From Halospeciosus flavus (lineage in GTDB: Archaea > Halobacteriota > Halobacteria > Halobacteriales > Halobacteriaceae): DNA of 64,000 nucleotides. Positions 35,443 to 44,356 of the stretch are shown piece after piece (the first letter of the stretch is position 1; every line of letters starts with the position of its first letter). A model generated the notes under the pieces. The model made no database searches and was not told the DNA's origin. It saw nothing but the letters and a program-made list of their open reading frames with translations. The position numbers were made by a program, and so were the translations under genes. The stretch spans positions 2,914,001-2,978,000 of the forward strand of contig NZ_CP122312.1 of the NCBI RefSeq assembly GCF_029814175.1. The letters run 5' to 3'.

Positions 35443-37374
35443 TTACTCCGCGAGGAAGTCGGGTTCGGTCCGCTTCTCGTCGCGTTCGTCTTCGAGGTGG
35501 CTGTAGAAGTCCTCGCGTTCGACGTCGCTGGCCTCGCGTTCCTTGCGGTCGCGGACGGAGATGGTCATCGACTCTTCTTCGTCGCCGCCGACGACGACCA
35601 TGTAGGGGACGCGGTCCTCGTGGGTCTGCTGGATCTTCTTGCCGATGGTCCAGTCGCGCTCCTCGACCTCGGCGCGGAAGCCCTTCGAGGAGAGTTCGCC
35701 AGCCACGCGCTTCGCGTAGGGGAGGTTGTCGTCGGAGATGGGGAGGACGCGGACCTGCTCGGGCGCCAGCCAGAGCGGGAACTTCCCGTCGAAGTGCTCG
35801 ATGAGCACCATGAAGAAGCGCTCGTAGGAGCCGTAGAGCGCGCGGTGAATCATCACCGGGCGGTGCTCCTCGTTGTCCGAACCGACGTAGGAGAGGTCGA
35901 AGCGCTCGGGCATGTTGAAGTCGAGTTGGACCGTCGGACCGTCCCAGACGCGGCCGAGCGCGTCCTCGAAGCCGAAGTCGATCTTCGGCCCGTAGAAGGC
36001 GCCGTCGCCCTCCTCGACGTCGTACTCGTAGCCGCCGTCCTCCAGCACGTCGCGGAGTTGGGACTCGGCCTGCTCCCAGATTTCGTCGCTACCGACGGAC
36101 TTCTCGGGTCGGGTGGCGAGTGCCACCTCGACGTCGAGGTCGAAGTTCTCGATGACCTCGAAGATCATGTCCATGATCTGGGTGACCTCCGCTTCGATCT
36201 GGTCGGGGCGACAGAACAGGTGGCCGTCGTCGATGGTGAACGCCCACACCCGCGAGAGGCCGGAGAGTTCGCCGCGCTGTTCCTTGCGGTAGACCTTCCC
36301 GTTCTCGAAGTACCGGACGGGGAGTTCGCGGTAGCTCCAGGTGTCCTGGTCGAAGATGGTCGCGTGGCCCGGACAGTTCATCGGCTTCAGGCCGTACTCC
36401 TCCTCGTTGACGTCGAGGAGGAACATGTCGTCCTTGTAGTTCTCGTAGTGTCCGGACTGCTTCCAGAGTTCCGTGCGGAAGACGTGGGGCGTCTCGACCT
36501 GGTCGTAGCCGGCGTCGCGGTTCAGGTCGTTGACGTAGTCTTCGAGTTCCTGCAGGACGGTCTTGCCGTTCGGGTGGTAGAGCGGCAGGCCCGGTCCCGT
36601 GACCTCCGGGATACTGAAGAGGTCGAGTTCGCGGCCGAGTTTGCGGTGGTCGCGCTCCTTGGCCTCCTCGCGCATGTCGAGGAACTGTTCGAGTTCCTCC
36701 TCCGTGGGGAAGGCGGTCCCGTAGACGCGGGTGAGCATGTCGTTCTCCTCGTCGCCGCGCCAGTAGGCACCGGAGACTTCGAGGAGCGTGAAGCCGCCGA
36801 TTTCGCCCGTCGAGTCGACGTGCGGACCCTGACAGAGGTCGCGCCAGTCGTCCTGTTCGTAGAAGGTGACGGGGTCCTCGCCCGCCGCCTCGTCCTGCAG
36901 AATCTCCTGTTTGTAGGGGTTGTCCTCGTACGCTTCGAGGGCTTCCTCGCGGGGCACCTCGACGCGCTCGATGTCGTAGTCGGCGTCGATGATGTCGTGG
37001 CACTCCGCCTCGATGTCGGCGAGGTCGTCCTCGTCGAGGTCGACGTTCGCGACGTCGTAGTAGAAGCCGTCGTCGGTAGACGGGCCGATGGCGAGTTTCG
37101 CCTCGGGGTAGAGACGCTGGAGCGCCTGCCCGAAGACGTGGGCGGCCGAGTGCCGGAGCACGTCGAGGTACGCTTCCGAGTCCTCGGTGACGATCTCGAC
37201 GGCCGCGCCGTCGTAGGCCTCCTCCTCCTTGGCGACGAGGTCGCCGTCGAGTTTCCCCGCGACGGTGTCACGGCCGAGTCCGGGACCGATCTCGTACGCC
37301 ACGTCCTCGACCGTCGCACCCTCCTCGACCTCCAGTTCGGAGCCGTCGGGGAGCGTGACGGTGATGGTACTCAT
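35443..37374 (-). CDS. thrS: Threonyl-tRNA synthetase
   Basis: 643 residues, bacterial-type layout: N-terminal TGS domain ([16 protein letters not shown]), a second editing-type domain with [12 protein letters not shown], class II catalytic core ([33 protein letters not shown]-like), and a C-terminal anticodon domain ([15 protein letters not shown]). Charges tRNA-Thr. ATG 37374 follows a TATA-like element by about 30 bp. Confidence 0.95.
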   Translation of the reverse strand: MSTITVTLPDGSELEVEEGATVEDVAYEIGPGLGRDTVAGKLDGDLVAKEEEAYDGAAVEIVTEDSEAYLDVLRHSAAHVFGQALQRLYPEAKLAIGPSTDDGFYYDVANVDLDEDDLADIEAECHDIIDADYDIERVEVPREEALEAYEDNPYKQEILQDEAAGEDPVTFYEQDDWRDLCQGPHVDSTGEIGGFTLLEVSGAYWRGDEENDMLTRVYGTAFPTEEELEQFLDMREEAKERDHRKLGRELDLFSIPEVTGPGLPLYHPNGKTVLQELEDYVNDLNRDAGYDQVETPHVFRTELWKQSGHYENYKDDMFLLDVNEEEYGLKPMNCPGHATIFDQDTWSYRELPVRYFENGKVYRKEQRGELSGLSRVWAFTIDDGHLFCRPDQIEAEVTQIMDMIFEVIENFDLDVEVALATRPEKSVGSDEIWEQAESQLRDVLEDGGYEYDVEEGDGAFYGPKIDFGFEDALGRVWDGPTVQLDFNMPERFDLSYVGSDNEEHRPVMIHRALYGSYERFFMVLIEHFDGKFPLWLAPEQVRVLPISDDNLPYAKRVAGELSSKGFRAEVEERDWTIGKKIQQTHEDRVPYMVVVGGDEEESMTISVRDRKEREASDVEREDFYSHLEDERDEKRTEPDFLAE

Positions 37375-37452
37375 AGGGCGAATTACGGCCAACGGCCCAC
37401 ATAAGGTTGTTGAGACTGTGCAGGGGTGTGCCACCCCGCCACAGTGCGCGGC

Positions 37453-40398
37453 TCAGTCGGCGTCGGTGTCGGCGCCGACGCCGGACTCCGCAAACAGGCG
37501 GTCGAACACCTTCCGGTGGGCGGCCCGGAGGTGGCTGTTGAACGTCGGCTGTGAGACGCCGAGCGACTCGGCGATCTCGGTGCCCGTCCGGTGGCGCGGA
37601 GTCGCGAAGAACCCGCTGAAGTAGGCGGTCTGGAGCGCTTCGAGTTGGCGGTCGGTGAGGTCGTCTGCGACCCGCGAGCGGAACTCGACGGGACGCTCGC
37701 CCTCACGTTCGCGTTCGCGCTTGGCGAGGAGTTCCGCGTCGGGGTAGTGTCGGCTGAACGTCTCGACGAACTCGCGGGCGTCCCGTGACGTCGAGAGGGT
37801 GACGTCGACCGTCGCCCCCGTCGGTGTCGCGGTGATTCCCTGGACGACCCCGCCGTGGTCGAGGACGCGCGCGTGGACGCTCTCGTCGGTCAACCGAACC
37901 TCCAACAGACAGGAGTCCTCGTGCTCGGCGACGACGTCGAAGTCGGTGACCGTTCGGCGCGGGGACGCGTTCTCGAACGTCGCTCCCGACGCGCCGTCGA
38001 CCGAGACGTACGCGCGGAGGCCGCCGTCGGAGCGCGCGACGACGTTCCGGACCGTGAGTTCGGCGTCGAGTTCCCGCGCCAGGTCGACGACGTCGAGGTC
38101 GACGAGACCGAACTCGAGTTCGACGACCCGGTCGCTGACGAGAGAGCGTTTCGTCTCGATGGCGTCGATGGCGTACGCGATGGTCTCCGAGAGGTCGGTG
38201 AGGACCGAGCGTTCGAGCCCCGAGAGGGCGTCGGGTCGTCCGGCGTAGATGGTGAGGACGCCGTAGCCGGACTGCCGGTAAGTCAGCGGCAGGGCGGCAC
38301 ACGAGCGGTAGCCGCGGTTGAGCGCCTCCTGTCGCCACGGGTCGAACGACGGGTCGGTGAGGATGTCGTCGATGACCTGTGGTTCGCGAGTCTTCAGCGC
38401 GCGCCCGGCCGGGCCCTCGCCGGTCGGGGCGCCGTCGACGGTGAACGTCGACTCGTCGAGGTACCCCTTCTCGTTGCCGTGCCAGGCCCGCGGGACGACC
38501 TCGTTCGACGTCTCGTCGCGTTCGCCGATCCACGCCAGTTCGTAGGGGCCGCGGTCGCCGAGGTGTCGACAGACGACCTCCTCGATCTCGCGGCGCGAGG
38601 TCGCGCTCACCAGCCCCTGGTCGATGCTCCGGATGATGTCGTTGACGCGGTTCAGACGTTCGAGAGCCTCGTTCTGCTCGCTGAGTCGCTCCTCGCGCTG
38701 CTGGAGGAGGCGCTCGCGGTCGAGGCGGTCGAAGACCGTCTCCACGCTGGAGGCGAACGCCCTGACGAACTCGACGTCCTCGTCGCTACACCCCGCTTCG
38801 CGGCCGACGAGGAGGACGCCGTGGTTACCCAGCGGGACGGCGGTGACGCCGCCGAGTTCCGGAACTCCGGGGTCGTCGGTCGTCTGTAGGTCGCCCTCGA
38901 CGAGGGCGCGCCACCCGACCCCCTCGTTGCGGCAGAGTGGGGCGAGCGACTGCCCTGCCAGCGCGTCGGTCCGGTCGACGATACCGAGCGACCCGTCGTC
39001 GTCGAGACCCGCGAGCGCGACGTGGGGGAAGTCGAGTCGCGGCGCCGCGTCGGTGACGATGCGGCGGTGTAGGTCCGCCTCGTCGTCGGCACTCATCAGG
39101 TCCCGCGTGACCGCGGTGAGCGATTCGAGTCGGCGTTCGTAGTGGTCACGTTCGAGTTCCGCGCGGACCAACTCGCCCATCAGGTCGAGCGTCGCGCGCT
39201 CGGTGTCGTCGAAGGACCGTCGCTCTTCGGTCGAGACGAAGAACAGCGACCCGTACTCCTCGCCGCCCACGACGACCTTCGTCCCGAGGTAGGACTCGAC
39301 GCCGAACTCTCGGAAACACGCCGCGTCGCCGAACCCCGCCGCGACCGGGTCGGAGACGGTGACCGGGCTGTCGGTGTCGGCCAGGAGTCGACAGTACGTC
39401 TCCGAGAGCGAGACCTGTGCACCCGCCACGAGGTCGTCGTGGTCCCCGCGGACCGACTCGACGCGGAACAGGTCCTCGTCCGAGTCGATGCGGGCGAAGC
39501 CACCGAGGTCGACGTCGAATCGCTCCCGCCCGAGGTCGAGGAGCGCGTCGAGTTTCGACTCGACGTCCCGCTCCGTGTCGGCCGTCACCTCGTAGAGTCG
39601 TCGGAGGAAGCGTTCGCGCTCGTGGAGCGTCCGGAGTCGTCGCTTCTCCTCGGAGATGTCGCTGACGGCGCAGACGAACCCGCCGTCCGGCGTCTCGGCC
39701 AGCGTGTGGCGCTCGGGGAACGTCGACCCGTCGCGACGGCGGCCGGTCGTCTCCCCCTCCCACGTCCCCGATTCGGAGACCGCCGGGAGGATGGTCTCTC
39801 TGACGCGGTCCGACTGCCCCTCGGGGTAGAGCGTCTCCCAGTGCTCGCCGAGCAGTTCCTCGGTGTCGTACCCGTACGTCTCCGCGTAGGCCGGGTTCAC
39901 GTAGGAGAACCGTCCGTCCTCGTCGAGCAGGCTGATACCCTCTCGGGCCGTCTCGATGGCGCGCGTCCCGCGTTCGGTCGTCCGTTCGGCACGGTACTTC
40001 TCGACGGCGTTCGTGACCCGCCGTTCGAGGAGCGCCTCGGCCTCGGGCGAATCCGACCGGACGACGTCGGTGACGCCGGCGTCGAGCGCGCGACTCGTGA
40101 GGTTCGCGTCGCCCCCGTCCCCGCCGACGAAGAGGAGGAACGGGAGGTTTGGCCGCCGAGACCGAACCGCGTCGAACAGGTCGAGACCACTTCGGTCGGA
40201 GAGGCGGGCGGCGCTCACGACGCAGGTGACGTCGTCGAGATACGTCGGCGCGTCCGCGGCGTCCGCGGCGTCCGCGGCGTCCGTCTCGTGGGTCACCTCG
40301 AACCCGAACGATCGACGGTTCGCCAATCGCTCGGCCATCGTGGCGAGCGCTCCGCCGTCCGGTCCGACGAACCGAACGGACCCTCCTGTCTCGTTCAT
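37453..40398 (-). CDS. Bat-family PAS/GAF sensor transcription regulator
   Basis: 981 residues. Order: a receiver-like domain (about 10-125), PAS (about 135-255, EGISLLDEDGRFSYVNPAYAE), three GAF-like regions (about 270-420, 430-545, 575-730), a Bat-type domain (about 735-880) and a C-terminal HTH_10 helix-turn-helix (LTDRQLEALQTAYFSGFF, ESLGVSQPTFNSHL). A one-component sensor likely responding to light, oxygen or redox. A 9-bp tandem repeat in the receiver part encodes DAADAADAADA. ATG 40398 is about 30 bp from a CTATACC promoter element. Confidence 0.88.
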   Translation of the reverse strand: MNETGGSVRFVGPDGGALATMAERLANRRSFGFEVTHETDAADAADAADAPTYLDDVTCVVSAARLSDRSGLDLFDAVRSRRPNLPFLLFVGGDGGDANLTSRALDAGVTDVVRSDSPEAEALLERRVTNAVEKYRAERTTERGTRAIETAREGISLLDEDGRFSYVNPAYAETYGYDTEELLGEHWETLYPEGQSDRVRETILPAVSESGTWEGETTGRRRDGSTFPERHTLAETPDGGFVCAVSDISEEKRRLRTLHERERFLRRLYEVTADTERDVESKLDALLDLGRERFDVDLGGFARIDSDEDLFRVESVRGDHDDLVAGAQVSLSETYCRLLADTDSPVTVSDPVAAGFGDAACFREFGVESYLGTKVVVGGEEYGSLFFVSTEERRSFDDTERATLDLMGELVRAELERDHYERRLESLTAVTRDLMSADDEADLHRRIVTDAAPRLDFPHVALAGLDDDGSLGIVDRTDALAGQSLAPLCRNEGVGWRALVEGDLQTTDDPGVPELGGVTAVPLGNHGVLLVGREAGCSDEDVEFVRAFASSVETVFDRLDRERLLQQREERLSEQNEALERLNRVNDIIRSIDQGLVSATSRREIEEVVCRHLGDRGPYELAWIGERDETSNEVVPRAWHGNEKGYLDESTFTVDGAPTGEGPAGRALKTREPQVIDDILTDPSFDPWRQEALNRGYRSCAALPLTYRQSGYGVLTIYAGRPDALSGLERSVLTDLSETIAYAIDAIETKRSLVSDRVVELEFGLVDLDVVDLARELDAELTVRNVVARSDGGLRAYVSVDGASGATFENASPRRTVTDFDVVAEHEDSCLLEVRLTDESVHARVLDHGGVVQGITATPTGATVDVTLSTSRDAREFVETFSRHYPDAELLAKREREREGERPVEFRSRVADDLTDRQLEALQTAYFSGFFATPRHRTGTEIAESLGVSQPTFNSHLRAAHRKVFDRLFAESGVGADTDAD
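40252..40278 (+). repeat. Three perfect 9-bp tandem repeats in a coding region
   Basis: GTCCGCGGC occurs three times in a row, followed by GTCCG of a partial unit, adding in-frame Asp-Ala-Ala triplets to the receiver-like domain of the Bat-type regulator. The unit length is a multiple of three, so copy-number change would not break the frame. Confidence 0.85.
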
Positions 40399-40700
40399 GG
40401 GTGCCAAACGCCCTCGAACGGTATAGGTCATCCGTCTGTCCGCCCGGTGTGTCTATATACATAGCCTCGGAGGAGATCGGCGTCTACGTAGATAGGGGAA
40501 ATCGACACCCTGGAGGAGGGTGTAGGTAGAGACGTCGCTGGAGCCGTCGTTTCGTCATCGGACCACTCTGGGGGGAGTGTGAATGCGGCTCCGGCGGAGG
40601 ACGCCCGACTGGCCGAACTACTTCCGGTCGGGTTTCTTCTCGTGTGGAGTGACGACGCCGACGTGACCAGAGTCAGGACAGAGAGTTCGGGGAGCGGGAC
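40399..40700. promoter_or_regulatory. Intergenic region with palindromes upstream of the Bat-type regulator
   Basis: No convincing gene. The region holds an AT-rich GTCTATATACATAG tract (about 40451-40464), a perfect 10-bp palindrome TCTACGTAGA (40483-40492), the dyad ACACCCT-GGAGG-AGGGTGT (40505-40523), and a weaker CACTC/GAGTG dyad (40564-40579). Near the right end CCCGACTGG pairs with CCGGTCGGG and is followed by TTTCTT. A short frame at 40579-40782 lacks support. Confidence 0.45.
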
Positions 40701-41741
40701 CTACGACTGTCGAGCGCCGGTGCCAGCGTGGTCGACGGCTTCGAGGTCGATCAGACCGGCGGGCATGGGGACGCCGTCGTAGGGGTCCTCGGCGAGGAGG
40801 AGCGACCCGTCGAGGTCGGCGTAGTCGAGCAGCGGCGCGAGGTGACAGGCCGCCGCGATGGCGGCGTTCGTCTCGACCATACAGCCGAGCATCACTTCGA
40901 GACCGTGTGCGCGGGCGGTGTGGATCATCCGCTTCGCTTCGCGGAGACCGCCACACTTCATCAGTTTGATGTTCGCGATGTCTGCGGCACCCGCGATTCG
41001 CGGGACGTCTTCGAGCGTGATGCAGGATTCGTCGGCGGCGATGGGGAGCGGCGAGCGCTCGCGGACGAAGCGCAGGCCCTCGTGGTTCTCCGCGGGGACT
41101 GGCTGTTCGACGAACTCGACGTCGTAGGGTTCGATGGCCTCGATCTTCCGCACGGCCTCCCGGGGCGACCACGCCTCGTTGGCGTCGACACGGATGGTCG
41201 CGTCCGGTGCGGCGTCGCGCACCGTCGAGAGAATCTCCTCGTCCCGGCCGGTGCCGAGTTTCACCTTGAGCGTGCCGTACCCCTCCTCGACGGCTCGCTC
41301 GGTCTTCTCGCGCATCGTCTCCGTGTCGTCGATGCCGATGGTGAACGAGGAGGTGACCGTGTCGGCGTGGTCGAGTCCCCAGTAGCGGTAGAGCGGCAGG
41401 TCCGCGCGCTTGGCGACGAGGTCGTGGAGCGCGATGCTCACCGCACACCGGGCGGCGGGGTTGCGCTCGACGACTTCGCGCATGGCTCGCTCGGCGCGCG
41501 CGAGGTTGTGCGGGTCGTCGATGCGCTCGACGACGTCGAGGAGCGGTTGGAGGACCGCCTCGACCGTGGCCGCCGTCTCGCCGTAGTGCGTCGAGGGTGC
41601 GGCCGCGCCGACGCCCGTGTTCCCCTCGCCGTCGTGGACCTTCACCACGACGTTCTCGGCGAACTCCTGGGTACCGCGGGCGATGGTGAACGGGTGTTCG
41701 AGCGGGAGCGAGACCCGTTCGTACTCGGCTTCGAGGCTCAT
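40701..41741 (-). CDS. Dipeptide epimerase-like enolase-superfamily enzyme (DgcA-like)
   Basis: 346 residues. Enolase-superfamily barrel: KVKLGTGRDEE (catalytic Lys), VDANEAW and VEQPV metal sites, ADES, the second Lys in NIKLMKCGG, and DLDGSLLLAEDP, which marks the Ala-Glu dipeptide epimerase branch. Overlaps the start-side gene (DUF1611) by ATGA. DUF1611 plus this epimerase is the DgcN-DgcA pair described for D-glutamate use, in which DgcA converts N-acetyl-D-Glu to N-acetyl-L-Glu. MenC is a less likely alternative because no menaquinone genes are near. Confidence 0.78.
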   Translation of the reverse strand: MSLEAEYERVSLPLEHPFTIARGTQEFAENVVVKVHDGEGNTGVGAAAPSTHYGETAATVEAVLQPLLDVVERIDDPHNLARAERAMREVVERNPAARCAVSIALHDLVAKRADLPLYRYWGLDHADTVTSSFTIGIDDTETMREKTERAVEEGYGTLKVKLGTGRDEEILSTVRDAAPDATIRVDANEAWSPREAVRKIEAIEPYDVEFVEQPVPAENHEGLRFVRERSPLPIAADESCITLEDVPRIAGAADIANIKLMKCGGLREAKRMIHTARAHGLEVMLGCMVETNAAIAAACHLAPLLDYADLDGSLLLAEDPYDGVPMPAGLIDLEAVDHAGTGARQS

Positions 41742-42751
41742 AGGACCGCGTCCAACACCTCGTCCGCGTCGAAACGAATCGGGTCGGTCGCGGAGACGCC
41801 GAGGTCCTCGGCGTACTCCTCGACGGCCTCGCGGGCGGTCTCGTCGTCCGGGACGTCCCGCGTGTTGAGCATCCCCGCGACGACTTCCGAGTCGGCGACG
41901 GGGGCGGCGACGCTCTCGAAGAGGTCGACGTAGGTGTCGAGGTCGGGGAGGTCCTGGTCGTAGCCGTGGACCGTCTCGCGGCCCTCCTCGTGGCAGAGGA
42001 CGAGTTTGTCGGCCATCGAACCGTGGAGGATGCCCGTCGTGACTGCGGAGTAGGCCGGGTGGACGATACTCGCCTGCCCCTCGACGAAGAGGTAGTCGTA
42101 GTCGTTGCCGCGTTCGAGGATCATCTCCTCGACGGCGCCGGCGGTGAAGTCGGAGACGACGCGGTCGATGGGGTTGCCCCACCCCTCGATCATGATGCCG
42201 GTCTGGCCGGTCGGGATGAACGCGGCGGACTCCCCGCGCGCCTGCGCGGCCTCCAGTAGCTCCATCGTCGCGGTCATCTTCCCGACCGAGCAGTCCGTCC
42301 CGACGGTGAGGATTACCTCGGCGTCGACCTGGTCGGCGACGCCGTCGGCGACACCCAGGTCTTCGTGGGGCCGGCGGACGTCCCAGAGTTCCCCGCCGTG
42401 TTCCTCGGCGAGGTTGCGGAACTCGCTGTCGTCTTCGAGGAAGTAGTGGAGTCCGGAGATGACCTCACAGCCCCGTTCGAGGGCGTTGCGGACGTCCGGA
42501 CGCCACGTCTCGTCGAAGCCACCGCCGATGGGTGCGATGCCGACGACGAGGGCGTCGACCGGTTCCTCGACCTCGGACATCGTGGAGACGATGGGTGCGT
42601 CCTGAACGTCCGAGAGGAAGTCAGAGACGTTCGCACCGTCGTTCTCGCGGTCGAGGACCGCGACGACCTCGTGGTCGGAGTACCGCAGAATCCCGTTCGC
42701 CGTCTTCGAGCGGTCGGGGAACTTCTCGTGTGCCAGTAGCGCGACTCGCAT
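41738..42751 (-). CDS. DUF1611 protein (DgcN-like N-acetyltransferase)
   Basis: 337 residues. N-terminal Rossmann-like half (RVALLAHEKF, GGGFDETW) and C-terminal P-loop-like half with GTDCSVGKMTATMEL near 150-164 and FIPTGQTGIM. DUF1611 proteins were shown in marine bacteria to be DgcN, which acetylates D-glutamate. The partner epimerase gene overlaps by four bases. Assignment to D-Glu is from this gene pairing, not from residues. Confidence 0.78.
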   Translation of the reverse strand: MRVALLAHEKFPDRSKTANGILRYSDHEVVAVLDRENDGANVSDFLSDVQDAPIVSTMSEVEEPVDALVVGIAPIGGGFDETWRPDVRNALERGCEVISGLHYFLEDDSEFRNLAEEHGGELWDVRRPHEDLGVADGVADQVDAEVILTVGTDCSVGKMTATMELLEAAQARGESAAFIPTGQTGIMIEGWGNPIDRVVSDFTAGAVEEMILERGNDYDYLFVEGQASIVHPAYSAVTTGILHGSMADKLVLCHEEGRETVHGYDQDLPDLDTYVDLFESVAAPVADSEVVAGMLNTRDVPDDETAREAVEEYAEDLGVSATDPIRFDADEVLDAVL

Positions 42752-42781
42752 ACTCGGAGGTAGGCGAGCGGCCGTATAAAC

Positions 42782-43681
42782 CTACAGCAACCGCAGTCGG
42801 GCCGTCCAGAACTTCTCGAAAGCGTCGCCGAGCGCGTCCTCGGGGTCGCCGGTAGCGTCGACGGCCGCCGTCGCGTCGGCCGCGTCTTCGAACTCGTCGA
42901 GGAGCGTCCGCTGACCGACGACGAACAGCCGCTCGACGTCGAGGTCGGCGAGCGCGTCGTGGCACTTCTCGACGTGTTCCGTAATCTGTGACTCGCGGCG
43001 GCGCTCGAAGCGCGACTGTGAGAACCCGCCCTTCGAGTGTTTGCCCTTCACGTCGCTCTCGAAGCCCTCGAAGGCCTGTCGCTCCCTCCCCTCGTAGACG
43101 CCGACGGCGCACAGGTCGGCGCGGACGAGCACGAGCGCGAAGCGTCCCTGTGCCTCGGGGAGGAACCACTCCTCGTCGACGCGGAAGCCGTCGTCCCACG
43201 TCACGAAGTCGTCCGGCGCGACTGGCGGGACGAGCGCGGCGCTCACGAGTCCCTCGTCGTCGGTGTAGACGAGCGAGGGGACCGCACGCTCGACGAGAGG
43301 GGTCCGGTCGCCGAACGCGTCTCGGACCCGCTCGGGGACGTCGTGTTCGTCGACGACCATCGCGCTCAACGCGCCCTCTTCGTCCGTCTCGACGGAGTCG
43401 AGTCGCGAGCAGATTTCGCGGAGACGCTCGCCCCGTACGTCGGCCGTCCCGCGGAAGTCGAGGGTCTCTTCGCCGGTCTCCGCGCGTTCGACGCGGTCTT
43501 CGAGTTCGGTGACGCGGTCTTCGAGGCGGTTGAGTTCCTCCTCGGCCTCGTTGCGCGCGGCGACGGCCTCGCGGCGGCGCTCGCTCTCGGCCTCGAGTTT
43601 GTTCCGGAGGCGTTCGTTCTCCTCCTCGAGTTCCCCGATGCGCTCCTTGAGGGAGGCGCGGCCGAGGAGTCTGTCCAGCAT
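42782..43681 (-). CDS. Vms1/Ankzf1-like peptidyl-tRNA hydrolase
   Basis: 299 residues. N-terminal coiled coil (about 10-70) is followed by an eRF1-like domain with the catalytic-loop motif KHSKGGFSQSRFERRRE at 214-230. The order GG-x-SQS fits Vms1, whose catalytic Gln lies in GGSQS, so Gln222 is the candidate; it is not the GGQ of release factors. In eukaryotes Vms1 frees stalled chains from tRNA on split ribosomes. Here it probably serves ribosome rescue. Confidence 0.8.
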   Translation of the reverse strand: MLDRLLGRASLKERIGELEEENERLRNKLEAESERRREAVAARNEAEEELNRLEDRVTELEDRVERAETGEETLDFRGTADVRGERLREICSRLDSVETDEEGALSAMVVDEHDVPERVRDAFGDRTPLVERAVPSLVYTDDEGLVSAALVPPVAPDDFVTWDDGFRVDEEWFLPEAQGRFALVLVRADLCAVGVYEGRERQAFEGFESDVKGKHSKGGFSQSRFERRRESQITEHVEKCHDALADLDVERLFVVGQRTLLDEFEDAADATAAVDATGDPEDALGDAFEKFWTARLRLL

Positions 43682-43735
43682 ACCCGGAACGCGGGTTGGC
43701 GGCGCCTTTGCGGTTTCGGCCTGGCTTCGACTCCC

Positions 43736-44152
43736 TCAGACCGCGCCGAGGTCGAAGAGACGCTCGGCGTGTTCGCGCTTCGCGAGGAGGACCCGGCTAC
43801 GTTCGTCCCGCCGGGGCTCGTCTTCGAGCCACTCCCGCGGCACTGCGAGCGTGTCGGCGGGGACCGCTCCCTCGCCCCGGACGCGGAAGTGGGTGTTTCC
43901 GAGTTTCATCACGAGCGGGAGGCGGTACTCGTCGGCTGGAGTCGACGCGACGTCGAGGTCACCGTCGACGGCCGTGGTATCGGCGTCGTCGGCGCCGGTC
44001 CTCTCGCCGGTCGCGTCCGCGTCGGACGCGTCGAGATAGAGTTCGTCGGTGACGTATCGGTGGAAGTCACTGTCGAGGACGGCGTGGTCGCCCGCGTACG
44101 GTTCGACGTACAGCCGTCCGAGGTAGTAGCCGCTCGAGAATTCCTCGAACAT
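43736..44152 (-). CDS. DUF5802 family protein
   Basis: 138 residues starting MFEEFSSGYYLGRLYVEP, the hallmark of haloarchaeal DUF5802, with LPLVMKLGNTHFRVRGE and VPADTLAVP. An Asp-rich insertion fills the middle. Function unknown. ATG 44152 is used because the codon before it is GTG and the TATA-like AGCTTATATG (about 44177-44186, minus strand) lies 28 bp upstream. Confidence 0.78.
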   Translation of the reverse strand: MFEEFSSGYYLGRLYVEPYAGDHAVLDSDFHRYVTDELYLDASDADATGERTGADDADTTAVDGDLDVASTPADEYRLPLVMKLGNTHFRVRGEGAVPADTLAVPREWLEDEPRRDERSRVLLAKREHAERLFDLGAV

Positions 44153-44356
44153 CACGATGTGTGTTATCGGTTGTCACATATAAGCTTACGGCATAACGGC
44201 TATAGCGTCGCGCAAATCGACCGCCGGCGGCTGGGTCTCCCCACCACGTCGACACGACCGGCGGGTTGGGACCAACCGTCCGAACTGTTCACGGCCGCGA
44301 ACGGTGCCGAACGGACCCCCGCCTTTATCCCGTTCAGCCTGATACAGTACGTCGAG

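Noticed and set aside
40579-40782. A short plus-strand frame in the gap before the dgcA-like gene
   Set aside because: No promoter at the right distance, no recognisable motif, and its end runs over the 3' end of the dgcA-like gene.
40701-41741. Calling the enolase-superfamily gene menC
   Set aside because: No menaquinone genes are nearby, the DLDGSLLLAEDP end is of dipeptide-epimerase type, and the overlap with DUF1611 matches the DgcN-DgcA pair.
42782-43681. A peptide chain release factor (GGQ type)
   Set aside because: The loop reads GGFSQ and not GGQ, and there is no stop-codon recognition domain; the Vms1-like reading fits better.
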